Below are positions 16,979 to 26,111 of a DNA stretch of 64,000 bases, piece after piece (position 1 is the first letter of the stretch; every line of letters starts with the position of its first letter). The position numbers were made by a program, and so were the translations under genes. A model generated the notes under the pieces. That model was not told the origin of the DNA, did no database searches, and saw nothing but the letters and a program-made list of their open reading frames with translations. The stretch comes from an uncultured Alphaproteobacteria bacterium (lineage in GTDB: Bacteria > Pseudomonadota > Alphaproteobacteria > Thalassobaculales > Thalassobaculaceae): the NCBI GenBank assembly GCA_937776645.1, contig CALMRI010000014.1, positions 25,247 through 89,246 of the forward strand, written 5' to 3'.

Positions 16979-18217
16979 ATGGATGCTGCAGCTCAGGAAC
17001 CGGGAGGCGTGGGTCCCGCCGAGGAAGGTCGCACCGATTTCAAGGTGATTGGCCTCATCGGCGTCGCGCATTTTTTCAGCCACTATTACATTTATCTGCT
17101 GTTGCCGCTGTTCATCGAGCTGAAGGCTGAGTTTGATGTTTCGTATACTGAGCTTGGATTGCTTTTAACGGTTTTCAGCGCCACAACTGGCCTGACACAG
17201 ACGCCGTTCGGCTTCATTGTTGACAGGTTAGGAGCACGCAAAATTCTGATTGCCGGGCTGGCCGTCGAAGGGGTCGCCTTTCTATCGATGGGATTCGCCA
17301 GCGGCTATACGACCCTGATGGCGCTGATGATGATCGCGGGATGCGCCAATGGTGTTTATCATCCGGCAGACTATTCGATTCTCTCGGCTTCGGTATCCAA
17401 TCGGCGCATGGGGCAGGCGTTCAGTTTGCATACCTTCGCCGGGAATGCCGGGTTCGCCCTGGCGCCAATCACCATTGTGTTTCTGAGTGCGTTGGTCGGC
17501 TGGCGCAACGGCTTGGCGATCTGCGGCGCCGCCGGCATTGCGACCGCAGCGCTTCTGGTCTTTTATTCCCGGCATTTTCGCGATGCGCCGAAACCATCGT
17601 CATCTTCGGGCACTGATGCCGCGCAAGGCGGTAGGGGTAATGGGGTGTCGTTGCTGTTCACGCCCCCGATCCTGATGTGTTTGCTATTTTTCACCCTGCT
17701 CTCGCTTGGATCATCGGGGCTTACCAGCTTCCTTATTGTGGCCCTCGGGCAACTGCATGGGATGGAGGAGAAGGTCGCGACCTTTGCCCTGACGGCTTAT
17801 CTGGTCGCCAGCAGCGTCGGTGTTCTGCTTGGCGGTTTCATTGCCGACCGGACCACCCGGCACAATCTCGTCGCTGCCGTCTGCTTTTTCTCGACCGCTA
17901 TATTGATCGCCGCGATCGGCGCCTTTTTGTTACCAGGCGCCTTGGTGGTGGTGCTGATGGTGGCGCAGGGATTGATGCACGGTGCGATCATGCCGTCGCG
18001 GGACATGATCGTCAGATCGGTGACCCCCGAGGGCGCGTTCGGCAAGGTGTTCGGGTTCGTGACCACCGGGTTTAGTATCGGGGGCAGTATTGCGCCCACG
18101 GCCTTCGGCTGGATTCTTGATCAATCGCACCCGGAATGGGTGTTTTACGGCGTCGCCTTGATCATGCTCTGCTCCATGGCGACGGTATTCACTTCGGGCC
18201 GCCGCCCCGCCAGCTAG
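16979..18217 (+). CDS. MFS transporter
   Basis: 412 residues with about 12 transmembrane helices. After a short acidic cytoplasmic tail come GVAHFFSHYYIYLLLPLFI and the signature loop PFGFIVDRLGARKILIAG between helices 2 and 3. The YHPADYSILSASVSNRRMGQAFS segment resembles fosmidomycin-resistance-type and related major facilitators. These move small molecules across the inner membrane by proton coupling; the substrate is unknown. The gene converges on the DMT gene: the two 3' ends overlap by about 29 bases. Confidence 0.85.
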   Translation: MDAAAQEPGGVGPAEEGRTDFKVIGLIGVAHFFSHYYIYLLLPLFIELKAEFDVSYTELGLLLTVFSATTGLTQTPFGFIVDRLGARKILIAGLAVEGVAFLSMGFASGYTTLMALMMIAGCANGVYHPADYSILSASVSNRRMGQAFSLHTFAGNAGFALAPITIVFLSALVGWRNGLAICGAAGIATAALLVFYSRHFRDAPKPSSSSGTDAAQGGRGNGVSLLFTPPILMCLLFFTLLSLGSSGLTSFLIVALGQLHGMEEKVATFALTAYLVASSVGVLLGGFIADRTTRHNLVAAVCFFSTAILIAAIGAFLLPGALVVVLMVAQGLMHGAIMPSRDMIVRSVTPEGAFGKVFGFVTTGFSIGGSIAPTAFGWILDQSHPEWVFYGVALIMLCSMATVFTSGRRPAS

Positions 18218-19178
18218 TACTGCGCAGGGTTTCCCCCAGCGAACGCTCGCGGAGCCAAACATACAGGCCGCTGGCGATGATCACCGCCGCCCCACCTAAG
18301 GTCCAGCCGTCGGGAAAGTGGCCGAACAACAAATAGCCATAAATTGTCGCCCAGACGATTTGCACATACTGGAAGGGCGCCAGCAGCGACGCCGCGGCCC
18401 GGCGATAGGCCTGGATCACCACATAGTGAGAGCCGCCGCCGATGCAGCCGATGGCCAGCAGCATTGCCCATTGCTCTGGTGTTGGGGTTTCCCAGAAATA
18501 CCAGGCGACCGGCGAGGATCCAACGAAGCCGACCAGGGCGGTGTAAAACCACATTGATGTGGCGGTTTCGGTCAAGCTGAGGGTCCGGGTGAGAATGGTA
18601 AATAACCCATAGAAAAAGGCAACGCCCAGGATCAACAGATACGCCCAATGTACCTCTTGGAAACCCGGACGCAAAATGATCAGAATTCCGGCAAACCCAA
18701 CGATCACGGCGGACCAACGCCGGATACCGACTTGTTCTTTTAAAAGTGGGATCGACAAAGCTACGACGAAGAACGGCGAGACGAACATGATAGCGTTCGC
18801 TTCGGCCAGTCCTATATGGCCAATGGCAGTGAAAAACAGCGAAGTACAAATCAACAGAAGCACGCCCCGACCGATCACCTTAACCGGCTGTTTCACGTTG
18901 AAGAGCTTTGTAAAACGGCGACCCGGAAACAGGAATAGCATCAACAGCATATGGGCGGCAAAACGACCCCAAACCACCACTGGCACCGGTAGGTCGTGAG
19001 TGGCCATCTTGACCACCGAGTCGGAGGTTACGAATAGGAACCCGGCCAAGACCGCCAACCCAATCCCTACTGGAATCTCTTTTCTGGCGGTCTCTGCATG
19101 GGAATCAACCGTGCCGTTGCCGTGGTCATCTGTCAGTGTCTGGCTCCGACGATCGGGCAAGTGTGGGAACGGCCCCAT
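18189..19178 (-). CDS. DMT (EamA) family transporter
   Basis: About 329 residues from the ATG at 19178; the frame is open to 19211 and the exact start is uncertain. Ten predicted helices in two EamA repeats follow a polar N-terminus of about 35 residues, beginning VGIGLAVLAGFLFVTSDSVVK. The GLAEANAIMFVSPFFVVALSI and YRRAAASLLAPFQYVQIVWA segments are typical of the second halves of each repeat. Such carriers usually export amino acids or nucleobase-like compounds. It is divergent from the next MFS gene with overlapping upstream regions. Confidence 0.82.
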   Translation of the reverse strand: MGPFPHLPDRRSQTLTDDHGNGTVDSHAETARKEIPVGIGLAVLAGFLFVTSDSVVKMATHDLPVPVVVWGRFAAHMLLMLFLFPGRRFTKLFNVKQPVKVIGRGVLLLICTSLFFTAIGHIGLAEANAIMFVSPFFVVALSIPLLKEQVGIRRWSAVIVGFAGILIILRPGFQEVHWAYLLILGVAFFYGLFTILTRTLSLTETATSMWFYTALVGFVGSSPVAWYFWETPTPEQWAMLLAIGCIGGGSHYVVIQAYRRAAASLLAPFQYVQIVWATIYGYLLFGHFPDGWTLGGAAVIIASGLYVWLRERSLGETLRSTSWRGGGPK

Positions 19179-19180
19179 GT

Positions 19181-19216
19181 TTCTATCACGGACCCAGGGG
19201 GCTTCTATCACGGACC
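19181..19216. repeat. 14-base direct repeat in the divergent DMT/MFS promoter region
   Basis: TTCTATCACGGACC occurs exactly twice (19181-19194 and 19203-19216), a 22-base period, about two helical turns. The repeat lies just upstream of both the leftward DMT start and the rightward MFS start, where a regulator could control both. An operator role is inferred only from position and spacing. Confidence 0.5.
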
Positions 19217-19246
19217 GAAGCTGATCGATGCAAAGGAATGCGTGTT

Positions 19247-20431
19247 ATGTCGATCGAGGGCAATGATGCCCAACACCAAACGCTAGCGCCCGAAAGCCGT
19301 GGTGGGCAAATAGCAGTCCTGATAGCGAATTATTCGAGCTGTTTTGCGGTCGGGCTGGCCGTTGGTGGCTCCATTCCATTGCTCTCCCTGATCATGGAGC
19401 GGCGGGGTGTTTCAGAGACCTTGATTGGTGCCAACACCGCCATGGGGTCGATAGGAATCATCTGCATCGCGCCCTTCGTGCCGATGATCGTGCGACGATT
19501 TGGGCTCGCGCCTTCGGTGATCGCCGGGATTGTGCTGTCCGTGGTGTCGTTTCTGGCGATGGCAATTTTCGACTCGTTGTCCGCCTGGTTCGTGCTGCGC
19601 CCCCTTTATGCCAGTGGCCTTGGCATTCATTGGATCGTCAGCGAGACATGGATGAACACCGTAGCTTCCAACCGCAATCGGGGGAGGATCATGGCGATCT
19701 ACGTGACTACAATCGCTGCCGGCATGGCGGCGGGGCCGGCCATCCTAGGCATGACTGGGACCGAGGGATACATGCCCTTCGCGGTGTTTGGCGCGGCTAT
19801 CCTGCTGGCGGCATTGCCATTGGCGCTGGTTGCTCGCCATGCGCCGCAATCGCAGATCAGTGGTCATGGGACGCCGGCATTGTTGGTGCGCGATGCGCCG
19901 ACAGTGTTCGCCGCGGTGGTTGCGGTGGGGCTGTATAGTGGCGTCTGCTTTGTTTTTCTGCCGATCTACGGACTACGCAGCGGCATGGGGGAAGCTGACG
20001 CGGTATTTCTGCTCACAGCGTTTCTCGCTGGCAATTTATTGTTTCAGGTGCCTATCGGTTGGCTCGCTGACCGGATAAACCTTCGGTTTCTTTTACTGGC
20101 GTGCGCCGCGGTCGCAATTACAGCGCCATTTTTGATGGCCTGGGCAATTGATGCTCCGGTGGCTCTGGTGGTCTTTATGGCACTGTGGGGCGGGGCGGTT
20201 TTCGCATTCTATACCGTTGGTATTACAATGCTCGGTCAGCGCTTTCAAGCCGATGAACTAGCTGCCGCCAACGCCGCTTTCGTGATGACTTTCGAAATTG
20301 CTAACGCGATCGGGCCGCCGGTGGCAGGGCTGGCTTTCAGGCTTTGGATGCCGCATGGGATGATGGTATTGCTTGTGGCGATCGCCGCGGTCCTCGCGCT
20401 GATCATCATCATTCGCGGTGTCCGGCGCTGA
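19247..20431 (+). CDS. MFS transporter, YcaD-like
   Basis: 394 residues from the ATG at 19247, which has AAGGA nine bases upstream; an ATG at 19238 is also possible, and the frame opens at 19136. Twelve helices are predicted. The stretch HWIVSETWMNTVASNRNRGR, followed by IMAIYVTT, is the hallmark of the YcaD-type branch of the superfamily. The N-terminal half starts LIANYSSCFAVGLAVGGSIPL. Substrate unknown. It is transcribed away from the DMT gene and shares its upstream region. Confidence 0.85.
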   Translation: MSIEGNDAQHQTLAPESRGGQIAVLIANYSSCFAVGLAVGGSIPLLSLIMERRGVSETLIGANTAMGSIGIICIAPFVPMIVRRFGLAPSVIAGIVLSVVSFLAMAIFDSLSAWFVLRPLYASGLGIHWIVSETWMNTVASNRNRGRIMAIYVTTIAAGMAAGPAILGMTGTEGYMPFAVFGAAILLAALPLALVARHAPQSQISGHGTPALLVRDAPTVFAAVVAVGLYSGVCFVFLPIYGLRSGMGEADAVFLLTAFLAGNLLFQVPIGWLADRINLRFLLLACAAVAITAPFLMAWAIDAPVALVVFMALWGGAVFAFYTVGITMLGQRFQADELAAANAAFVMTFEIANAIGPPVAGLAFRLWMPHGMMVLLVAIAAVLALIIIIRGVRR

Positions 20432-20505
20432 CAGTTCAATTACCCCAAGACGAGCTGGCGGCTTTCGAAACGGAATGAAGCCCGAGGCGCTACGAGCAGA
20501 AGGTG

Positions 20506-21570
20506 TTAGGGGCGCGCCCGCGTCCCCTCGCAGAACTGCCGTTTCGATTTCAATTTATCGCAGAACTTGTCGGCGGCGGCGAGGGAGTTAAATGAGACTG
20601 CAACCAGTCGGATATAGGTTCCCTTGCCGTTTCCTGCATCAAACTCGGTTGTGGAGAATTCCAGATCACCAAGTTCTTTAGGGAATTTCCGCGATAGCGA
20701 CTGCCACCCGTTGCGGGCAACAAGGACGGTTCGATAGGACGCGAGATGCGCGCCAAAGTTTCGGCCCGCTACATCCTCCTCCGAATGGCCCGTCTTGTCG
20801 TCGGGTTCCTTCATCATGGCGCCGTCTTTTTTCGCTATTTCATCATGCGTCTTAGGTGCGACCGGGAGCTGTACGGCGACTTGGATGTTCTTGATGCGGT
20901 CATCGCTCAAGGCCACCGACACCAGTTCCTTCCGCGATTTGGAGGTGCCGAAATCGCGCACCCGCAGCACGTAATTCTGTGCGGCCGGGGAGTAGAAAAG
21001 TTCCTCAACGTGATCCTTGCGTTGGCAGGATATGTGGAACGTGGTGTAGCGGCCCGCCGACACGTCGATATCCATCTGACCAAGCACCGCGCAAAGATGC
21101 TCGTCGCGCCACCCGGTCGGCACGACCTCGCTGTTGCCGCGTACCTCATAGGCCACGGCGTTGCCTCCTTGGAGCGGGAACAGGGCTTGCGGATTGCCGA
21201 TGATGTTTTGCCGGCCGCGCCCAAGCTCCGGATGCGAGGACCAGGAAAGCTGCGGCGTGATCAAATCGTTCGAGGTTGTCCAGATCATCCCCTGGTCATT
21301 GCTCCAGGTGACCCGGCCCGGGGTGGCGCTGACCACTTGCTCTTGGACTAGAATGCCGTCATCGGAATACAGGAACGTGTCGCCGGTGGCATGGAGTGGC
21401 CGAGGTGCGGGCGGCAACTCGAGAGCGCTGGCGGCGTTTATTTTCTCCTTCGACGAATCAGTTAGCCTGATCCGCTCGGCGATTTTGGAGAAGCTCGAAT
21501 CATCCATCGAGCAGCCGGCGAGCACCAGAACCGCTACGACCACCTTGGCAATGCGCCGACAGGCCTTCAT
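20506..21570 (-). CDS. SPOR-domain lipoprotein of unknown role
   Basis: 354 residues. The N-terminus is a lipoprotein signal (lipobox LAGC, lipidated cysteine at about residue 20). Residues 60-225 form an unrecognised, beta-rich region with two motif-like stretches (LYSDDGILVQEQVVS, FHISCQRKDHVEELFYSP). The last 80 residues (ASYRTVLVARNGWQSLSRKF to KRQFCEGTRA) look like a SPOR peptidoglycan-binding domain. A role at the cell envelope or division site is inferred from lipidation plus SPOR. It is monocistronic and divergent from the aldolase gene. Confidence 0.75.
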   Translation of the reverse strand: MKACRRIAKVVVAVLVLAGCSMDDSSFSKIAERIRLTDSSKEKINAASALELPPAPRPLHATGDTFLYSDDGILVQEQVVSATPGRVTWSNDQGMIWTTSNDLITPQLSWSSHPELGRGRQNIIGNPQALFPLQGGNAVAYEVRGNSEVVPTGWRDEHLCAVLGQMDIDVSAGRYTTFHISCQRKDHVEELFYSPAAQNYVLRVRDFGTSKSRKELVSVALSDDRIKNIQVAVQLPVAPKTHDEIAKKDGAMMKEPDDKTGHSEEDVAGRNFGAHLASYRTVLVARNGWQSLSRKFPKELGDLEFSTTEFDAGNGKGTYIRLVAVSFNSLAAADKFCDKLKSKRQFCEGTRARP

Positions 21571-21816
21571 CGATGTTTCCCCGAAACCCGGACATGATCG
21601 TCTGCACGACCAATTTTCAACGACTAAAGGTCCAATATATTGTGTGAATGGTCAATCCAAACGCTATATTCGGGCTGAATTACTGCGGATGGAGGGTAGC
21701 GGCTCTTTCGGCCCCTTATTCATCACGTTGACAGTGCGGCGAGGCCCGCCCCACACTACCATCTGCGCCGATTCAGCTGCGCGATCGTAGAAAATTTATT
21801 GCTTGCGGAGTACGCG

Positions 21817-22602
21817 ATGTCCGTCGTCACCCCTATTTCCTCGTCGTCCATTCGAGATCTCGTTAGCGCGGAGGAATGGCAGACTCGAGTTGATCTTGCA
21901 GCGTGTTACCGCCTGACCGCGCTATATGGTTGGACGGATTTGATCTTTACTCATATTTCGGCGCGGGTGCCGGGTACCGATAATCACTTCTTGCTTAATC
22001 CATACGGGCTGATGTTTGAGGAGATCACCGCGTCGAGCCTGGTTAAGCTCGATACCGATGGCGAGATCGTCATGGACTCCGAATATTCGGTGAACGCCGC
22101 AGGGTTCACGATTCACAGCGCCGTGCATCAGGCCAAGCACGACATGTTCTGCGTGATGCACACCCATACCGTCGCCGGCATGGCGATATCGGCGCAGAAA
22201 TGTGGGTTGCTGCCGCTCGCTCAGACCGCGCTCCAGTTTCATGGCGCGTTGTCCTATCACGACTATGAGGGGATCGCGTTCGACCTTGGAGAGCGTGAAC
22301 GGCTGGTGGCCAGCCTTGGCGATAACACGGCGATGATCCTGCGTAATCACGGTCTGCTGACCTGTGGGCGCAGCATCGCCGCAGCCTTCACTACCATGCA
22401 TTCTCTGGAAAAATCCTGTGCGTTGCAAATCGCTGCACAGGCGGGCGGTGAACTGGTTCTGCCATCCGAAGAAGTTTGCCGACACGCGGCGACGCAATTC
22501 CAAAAAGAGGTCGATGTCGACGCTGCTGGGAGCCTGGATAAACTCGCCTGGATGGCATTGCTGCGCAAGCTGGATCGGGAAAACCCAGGTTACGACGCTT
22601 GA
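21817..22602 (+). CDS. Class II aldolase/adducin family protein
   Basis: 261 residues from the ATG at 21817, supported by GGAG seven bases upstream. The zinc-binding HTH of VMHTHTVAGMAIS and the distal histidine in MILRNHGLLTCG are conserved, as is the N-terminal TDLIFTHISARVPGTDNHFL. Members are L-fuculose/L-ribulose phosphate aldolases and decarboxylating relatives; sequences of this type are often named only by family. It lies 57 bases before the hydantoinase gene, so a shared transcript is likely and a role in processing ring-opened products is possible. Confidence 0.85.
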   Translation: MSVVTPISSSSIRDLVSAEEWQTRVDLAACYRLTALYGWTDLIFTHISARVPGTDNHFLLNPYGLMFEEITASSLVKLDTDGEIVMDSEYSVNAAGFTIHSAVHQAKHDMFCVMHTHTVAGMAISAQKCGLLPLAQTALQFHGALSYHDYEGIAFDLGERERLVASLGDNTAMILRNHGLLTCGRSIAAAFTTMHSLEKSCALQIAAQAGGELVLPSEEVCRHAATQFQKEVDVDAAGSLDKLAWMALLRKLDRENPGYDA

Positions 22603-22659
22603 ATGAGTGAAAGCCGGTTCTCTCGGCGAGTCGACCGGCGCCAGTGACAAGGGAGTTTT

Positions 22660-24126
22660 GTGGTGAGCGATTACGATTTGGTCATTCGTGGCGGCACGGT
22701 GGTGAACGCGGCGGAAATTTCGCAATGCGATGTAGGGGTTCGCGAGGGGCGCATCGTGGCGCTTGGCGAGGCATTGGGGGCCGGTGAGCGCGAGATCGAT
22801 GCCACTGGCCGGTTCGTCATGCCCGGTGGGGTCGATAGCCATTGTCATATCGATCAGCAGTCCAGCACCGGCGGGCGTAATGCCGAGAGCTTTGAGAGCG
22901 GTACCCGCTCGGCGGCCTGTGGAGGGACCACGACGGTCATCTGTTTTGCCGCCCAGGAAAAGGATGAAGACCTGATGCCGATCGTCAGGGCTTACCATGA
23001 ACGGGCCAAGCAATCCTGCATCGATTACTCCTTTCACCTGATCATCAGCGATCCGACCGACAAGGTGATTTACGAGGATGTGCCGGCGTTGATCGACGAG
23101 GGCCACCGTTCTCTCAAACTGTTCATGACCTACCCGCGCAACAAACTGAACGACGCGGAGATCCTGCGGGTTTTAGAGGTCGCTAAACGTAAGCAGGCGC
23201 TGGTCTGCGTCCATGCTGAAAATCACGACGCGATCATGTATATGACCGCGAAGCTGTTGCAGGCCGAGAAGAACAGCACCAAGCACCACGCTTGGTGCAA
23301 GCCGCCACTGGTCGAGCGCGAGGCGGTGCACAGGGTGATCATGCTGGCCGAGTTGCTGGATACGCCGATCCAGATTTTTCACGTTAGCTGCGAGGAAGCG
23401 GCGGAGGAGGTGCGCCGGGCGCAGCGCCGTGGTTTGAAGGTGTTTTCAGAGACCTGCCCGCAATATTTCGTGCTTACCGCCCGTGATCTTGATCGTGACC
23501 AGCGCGAGGGGGCGAAGTTCGTCTGCTCGCCGGCGCCGCGTACTGAGGGGGATCAGGAGGCGCTGTGGGATCATGTGCGGATCGGCACCATCGGTAATGT
23601 CACTTCCGACCACGCGCCGTATAATATCGACGAGTTGGAAGGTAAGTTTTGGGCTGGCGACAACGCGCCGTTCAGCCAGATTGCCAATGGGGTGCCGGGC
23701 CTTGAAACCCGGATGCCGATCACCTTCTCCGAGGGGGTGGCCAAGGGCCGGATCGACATGCAGACCTTTGTGGCGCTGACCTCGACCAACGCGGCGAAGC
23801 TGTTCGGTCTTTATCCGAAGAAGGGCACCATCGCGGTCGGCGCCGATGCCGATATCTGCATTTGGGATGCCGAGCGCGAGGTCACTATCAGCCAGGACAT
23901 CCTGCACCACGATACCGACTACACGCCCTATGAGGGGTTGGATGTCGTGGGTTGGCCGGCGGTTACGATCAGCCGCGGCAAGGTCGTTTGGAACGACGGT
24001 GACGTGCATTGCGAACCCGGTTGGGGCAAGTTTATCGCCCGTCCGCCCTATGATTACATCAAGCCGCGCGGGGTGTTGCCGACGCCGTTCGATCCCGTGA
24101 GCTTGGAGACCAAGGAAGAAGTCTGA
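22660..24126 (+). CDS. hydA: Dihydropyrimidinase / D-hydantoinase
   Basis: 488 residues, full length. The cyclic amidohydrolase opens dihydropyrimidines or 5-substituted hydantoins to N-carbamoyl amino acids. Metal ligands are H61 and H63 (GGVDSHCHIDQ), the carbamylated lysine K153 (SLKLFMTYPRN), HAENHDAI near residue 190, and SDHAPYN near 325. The start is a GTG at 22660 with a GGGAG site just upstream. No carbamoylase gene is adjacent; the next gene is the cupin on the other strand. Confidence 0.92.
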   Translation: MVSDYDLVIRGGTVVNAAEISQCDVGVREGRIVALGEALGAGEREIDATGRFVMPGGVDSHCHIDQQSSTGGRNAESFESGTRSAACGGTTTVICFAAQEKDEDLMPIVRAYHERAKQSCIDYSFHLIISDPTDKVIYEDVPALIDEGHRSLKLFMTYPRNKLNDAEILRVLEVAKRKQALVCVHAENHDAIMYMTAKLLQAEKNSTKHHAWCKPPLVEREAVHRVIMLAELLDTPIQIFHVSCEEAAEEVRRAQRRGLKVFSETCPQYFVLTARDLDRDQREGAKFVCSPAPRTEGDQEALWDHVRIGTIGNVTSDHAPYNIDELEGKFWAGDNAPFSQIANGVPGLETRMPITFSEGVAKGRIDMQTFVALTSTNAAKLFGLYPKKGTIAVGADADICIWDAEREVTISQDILHHDTDYTPYEGLDVVGWPAVTISRGKVVWNDGDVHCEPGWGKFIARPPYDYIKPRGVLPTPFDPVSLETKEEV

Positions 24127-24155
24127 GCTAGGCTACCGTCCGTACTAAGCCCGGA

Positions 24156-24755
24156 TTAGTCGCCCATCCACAGCATCCAAAGCGCGAGCAACGGCGCCTC
24201 GCCGCCGCGCATGGCATGCCAGATATCGGGGACGTTGTGAACGGTGCCGCCAGGGTCTCGGCGGAACCATTCGCCATGATCCTGGCGCCAGTCACCGCCG
24301 CTCATCACCAGATAACCTTCCTCGGGCGGGTGTTGGTGATCTGGATATTCCACACCCGGCGCCAGCAAACTGACACCTAGGCGGACCGAATTGTGACGTT
24401 CCAGACCATCGTGGCCAATCAGTGTCGCGTTGGCATGGCTGTCCACGAAGCGCGGGTCCTTCGCCTGCAGTCCCTCGCGGCGTTGCCAGGCCAGCTTCGG
24501 GGCGAGGCGTCCGAAGGCGTCGGCCAGCCGGGCAAGTCCGGGTGAGGCGGCGGTGGTAACCCGCAATCCCTCAGTTATATGGTTGCACACCGGAATTTTC
24601 TGGGGTTGGTGCCGGAAATTCGGCGTGCCCGGCGCTTCGAGTGCCGTGTGGCAGCGCTCGAAAAGCGGTTTCACTGTGATTGAGGGCAGAGCCGCGGCAA
24701 TGGCTTTATGGGCGTCGAGAACAGCAGCGAGATCGGGGTCGCGGGGGCTGGACAT
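24156..24755 (-). CDS. Cupin of the dimethylsulfoniopropionate (DMSP) lyase family
   Basis: 199 residues from the ATG at 24755, with CGGAGA upstream. The C-terminal cupin shows YPDHQHPPEEGYLVMSG (Y137, H140, H142, E145/E146) and GGTVHNVPDIWHAM (H173, H180). These match the metal and catalytic residue pattern of DddQ/DddL-type lyases, which split DMSP into dimethyl sulfide and acrylate. Family membership looks good; actual DMSP activity is not proven, since many members lack it. It converges on the hydantoinase gene and has no dedicated DMSP genes nearby. Confidence 0.7.
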   Translation of the reverse strand: MSSPRDPDLAAVLDAHKAIAAALPSITVKPLFERCHTALEAPGTPNFRHQPQKIPVCNHITEGLRVTTAASPGLARLADAFGRLAPKLAWQRREGLQAKDPRFVDSHANATLIGHDGLERHNSVRLGVSLLAPGVEYPDHQHPPEEGYLVMSGGDWRQDHGEWFRRDPGGTVHNVPDIWHAMRGGEAPLLALWMLWMGD

Positions 24756-25002
24756 GATCGGTCTCCGGGCCAAGGCGATAACGAGCAATTACCGCACCCT
24801 GTCAATCCCGGCTGAACCCCGTCAAGCCCCATCGATCGAATGGGTCGTCGGGATGGGCTTAAGGCAACGGAGCCGTTGGCCTCGTCTTCCCGAGACCTAT
24901 TGACTTCGCGCCGCCCGTCGCCGAACGTTAACGATTCATTTTCGCAGTTCGTCGAAATGATTGCCGGCACCGACAATCTCGTGACGACGCAAGGAGGCTA
25001 AG

Positions 25003-26079
25003 ATGCCCTTGTTCCCCAATGGGCGGCTGTCACGTCGCCGTTTTTTAGCTGGCACCGGCGCGGTGGCCGCCGGAATTTCGATCCTGCCTCGTCAAGGGTG
25101 GGCGGCTGAGGAAGCCAAGCTGAACTTCTATAACTGGGACACCTATATTGGCGAGACGACGCTCGAGGATTTCAAGGCGGCAAGCGGTGTTGACGTCAAG
25201 ATGGACCTGTTCGCCGACAATGACGAGTTGTTCGCCAAGCTGAAGGAAGGCAATCCCGGCTACGATGTCATCGTGCCGTCCAATGATTTCGTCGAGCGTA
25301 TGATCAAGGCCAATATGTTGATGCCGCTTGATCATAAGATGATCCCGAATAAGGCCAACCTGCAAAGCGCCTTCCTAGATGCCGCCTTCGATCCGGGCCG
25401 CAAATTCTCGATGCCCTATATGTGGGGCACGATTGGGATTGGATATCGGATATCGAAGACCGATGGCGTGCCGGACAGCTGGAAATGGTTGTTGGATTCC
25501 GACCGCTACAAAGGCAAATGTGCGCTGTTGAGCGAAACCACCAGCGTGCTTGGCATTGTCTTCAAATATATGGGCCATGGGCTGAACGCCAGCGACCCTA
25601 AAATTATCAAAGCAGCCGAGGAATTGCTAATCCGGCAAAAGCCGAACATCAAGCTTTTCGCGCCGGATAACGGTCAGGATCTGTTGCTGTCGGGTGAGGT
25701 CGACCTGACCATGGAATGGAACGGTGATATCCTTCAGGTGATGGAGGAGGACAACGACCTCTCCTACGTGGTGCCCAAGGAAGGGTCGGTGGTCTGGCAG
25801 GACACCTTGGCAATCGCGAGTGGGGCTCCGCATCCGGAAAACGCGCACAAGTTCATCAATTTTCTGCTTGGGGCGGAGGTTGGCGCCGGCGTCGCTAAGG
25901 TTATCCAGTACGCCACGCCGAACGCTGCGGCCAAGGCGCTGATGCCGGACAGTTATTCGAAGAATCCGGCGATATATCCCTCGGACGAAACCTTAGCGGC
26001 CTGTGAAGCGTTGGTCTATCAGGGGTCGGATGTGGTCCGGCTCTACAATGACGCCTGGACGCGTATTCAGTCGGCCTGA
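25003..26079 (+). CDS. potD: Polyamine-type ABC transporter, periplasmic binding protein (PotD/PotF)
   Basis: 358 residues with a twin-arginine signal (RRRFLAGTGAVAAG, residues 11-24). The mature protein begins LNFYNWDTYIGETTLEDF, the standard PotD/PotF opening, and contains YDVIVPSNDFVERMI and the late YPSDETLAACE segment. It binds spermidine, putrescine or a related cation, or another small amine, and delivers it to the permeases encoded next. It is the first gene of a compact potD-B-C-A row followed by a hydrolase. Confidence 0.9.
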   Translation: MPLFPNGRLSRRRFLAGTGAVAAGISILPRQGWAAEEAKLNFYNWDTYIGETTLEDFKAASGVDVKMDLFADNDELFAKLKEGNPGYDVIVPSNDFVERMIKANMLMPLDHKMIPNKANLQSAFLDAAFDPGRKFSMPYMWGTIGIGYRISKTDGVPDSWKWLLDSDRYKGKCALLSETTSVLGIVFKYMGHGLNASDPKIIKAAEELLIRQKPNIKLFAPDNGQDLLLSGEVDLTMEWNGDILQVMEEDNDLSYVVPKEGSVVWQDTLAIASGAPHPENAHKFINFLLGAEVGAGVAKVIQYATPNAAAKALMPDSYSKNPAIYPSDETLAACEALVYQGSDVVRLYNDAWTRIQSA

Positions 26080-26111
26080 GCCGCCGGAGGCCGGTCTTAC
26101 GGGGGGGGGCA

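Noticed and set aside
21922..23106. A 394-codon reverse-strand frame across the aldolase and hydantoinase genes
   Set aside because: It spans the antisense of two clear enzymes and their junction; composition and motifs fit a shadow frame.
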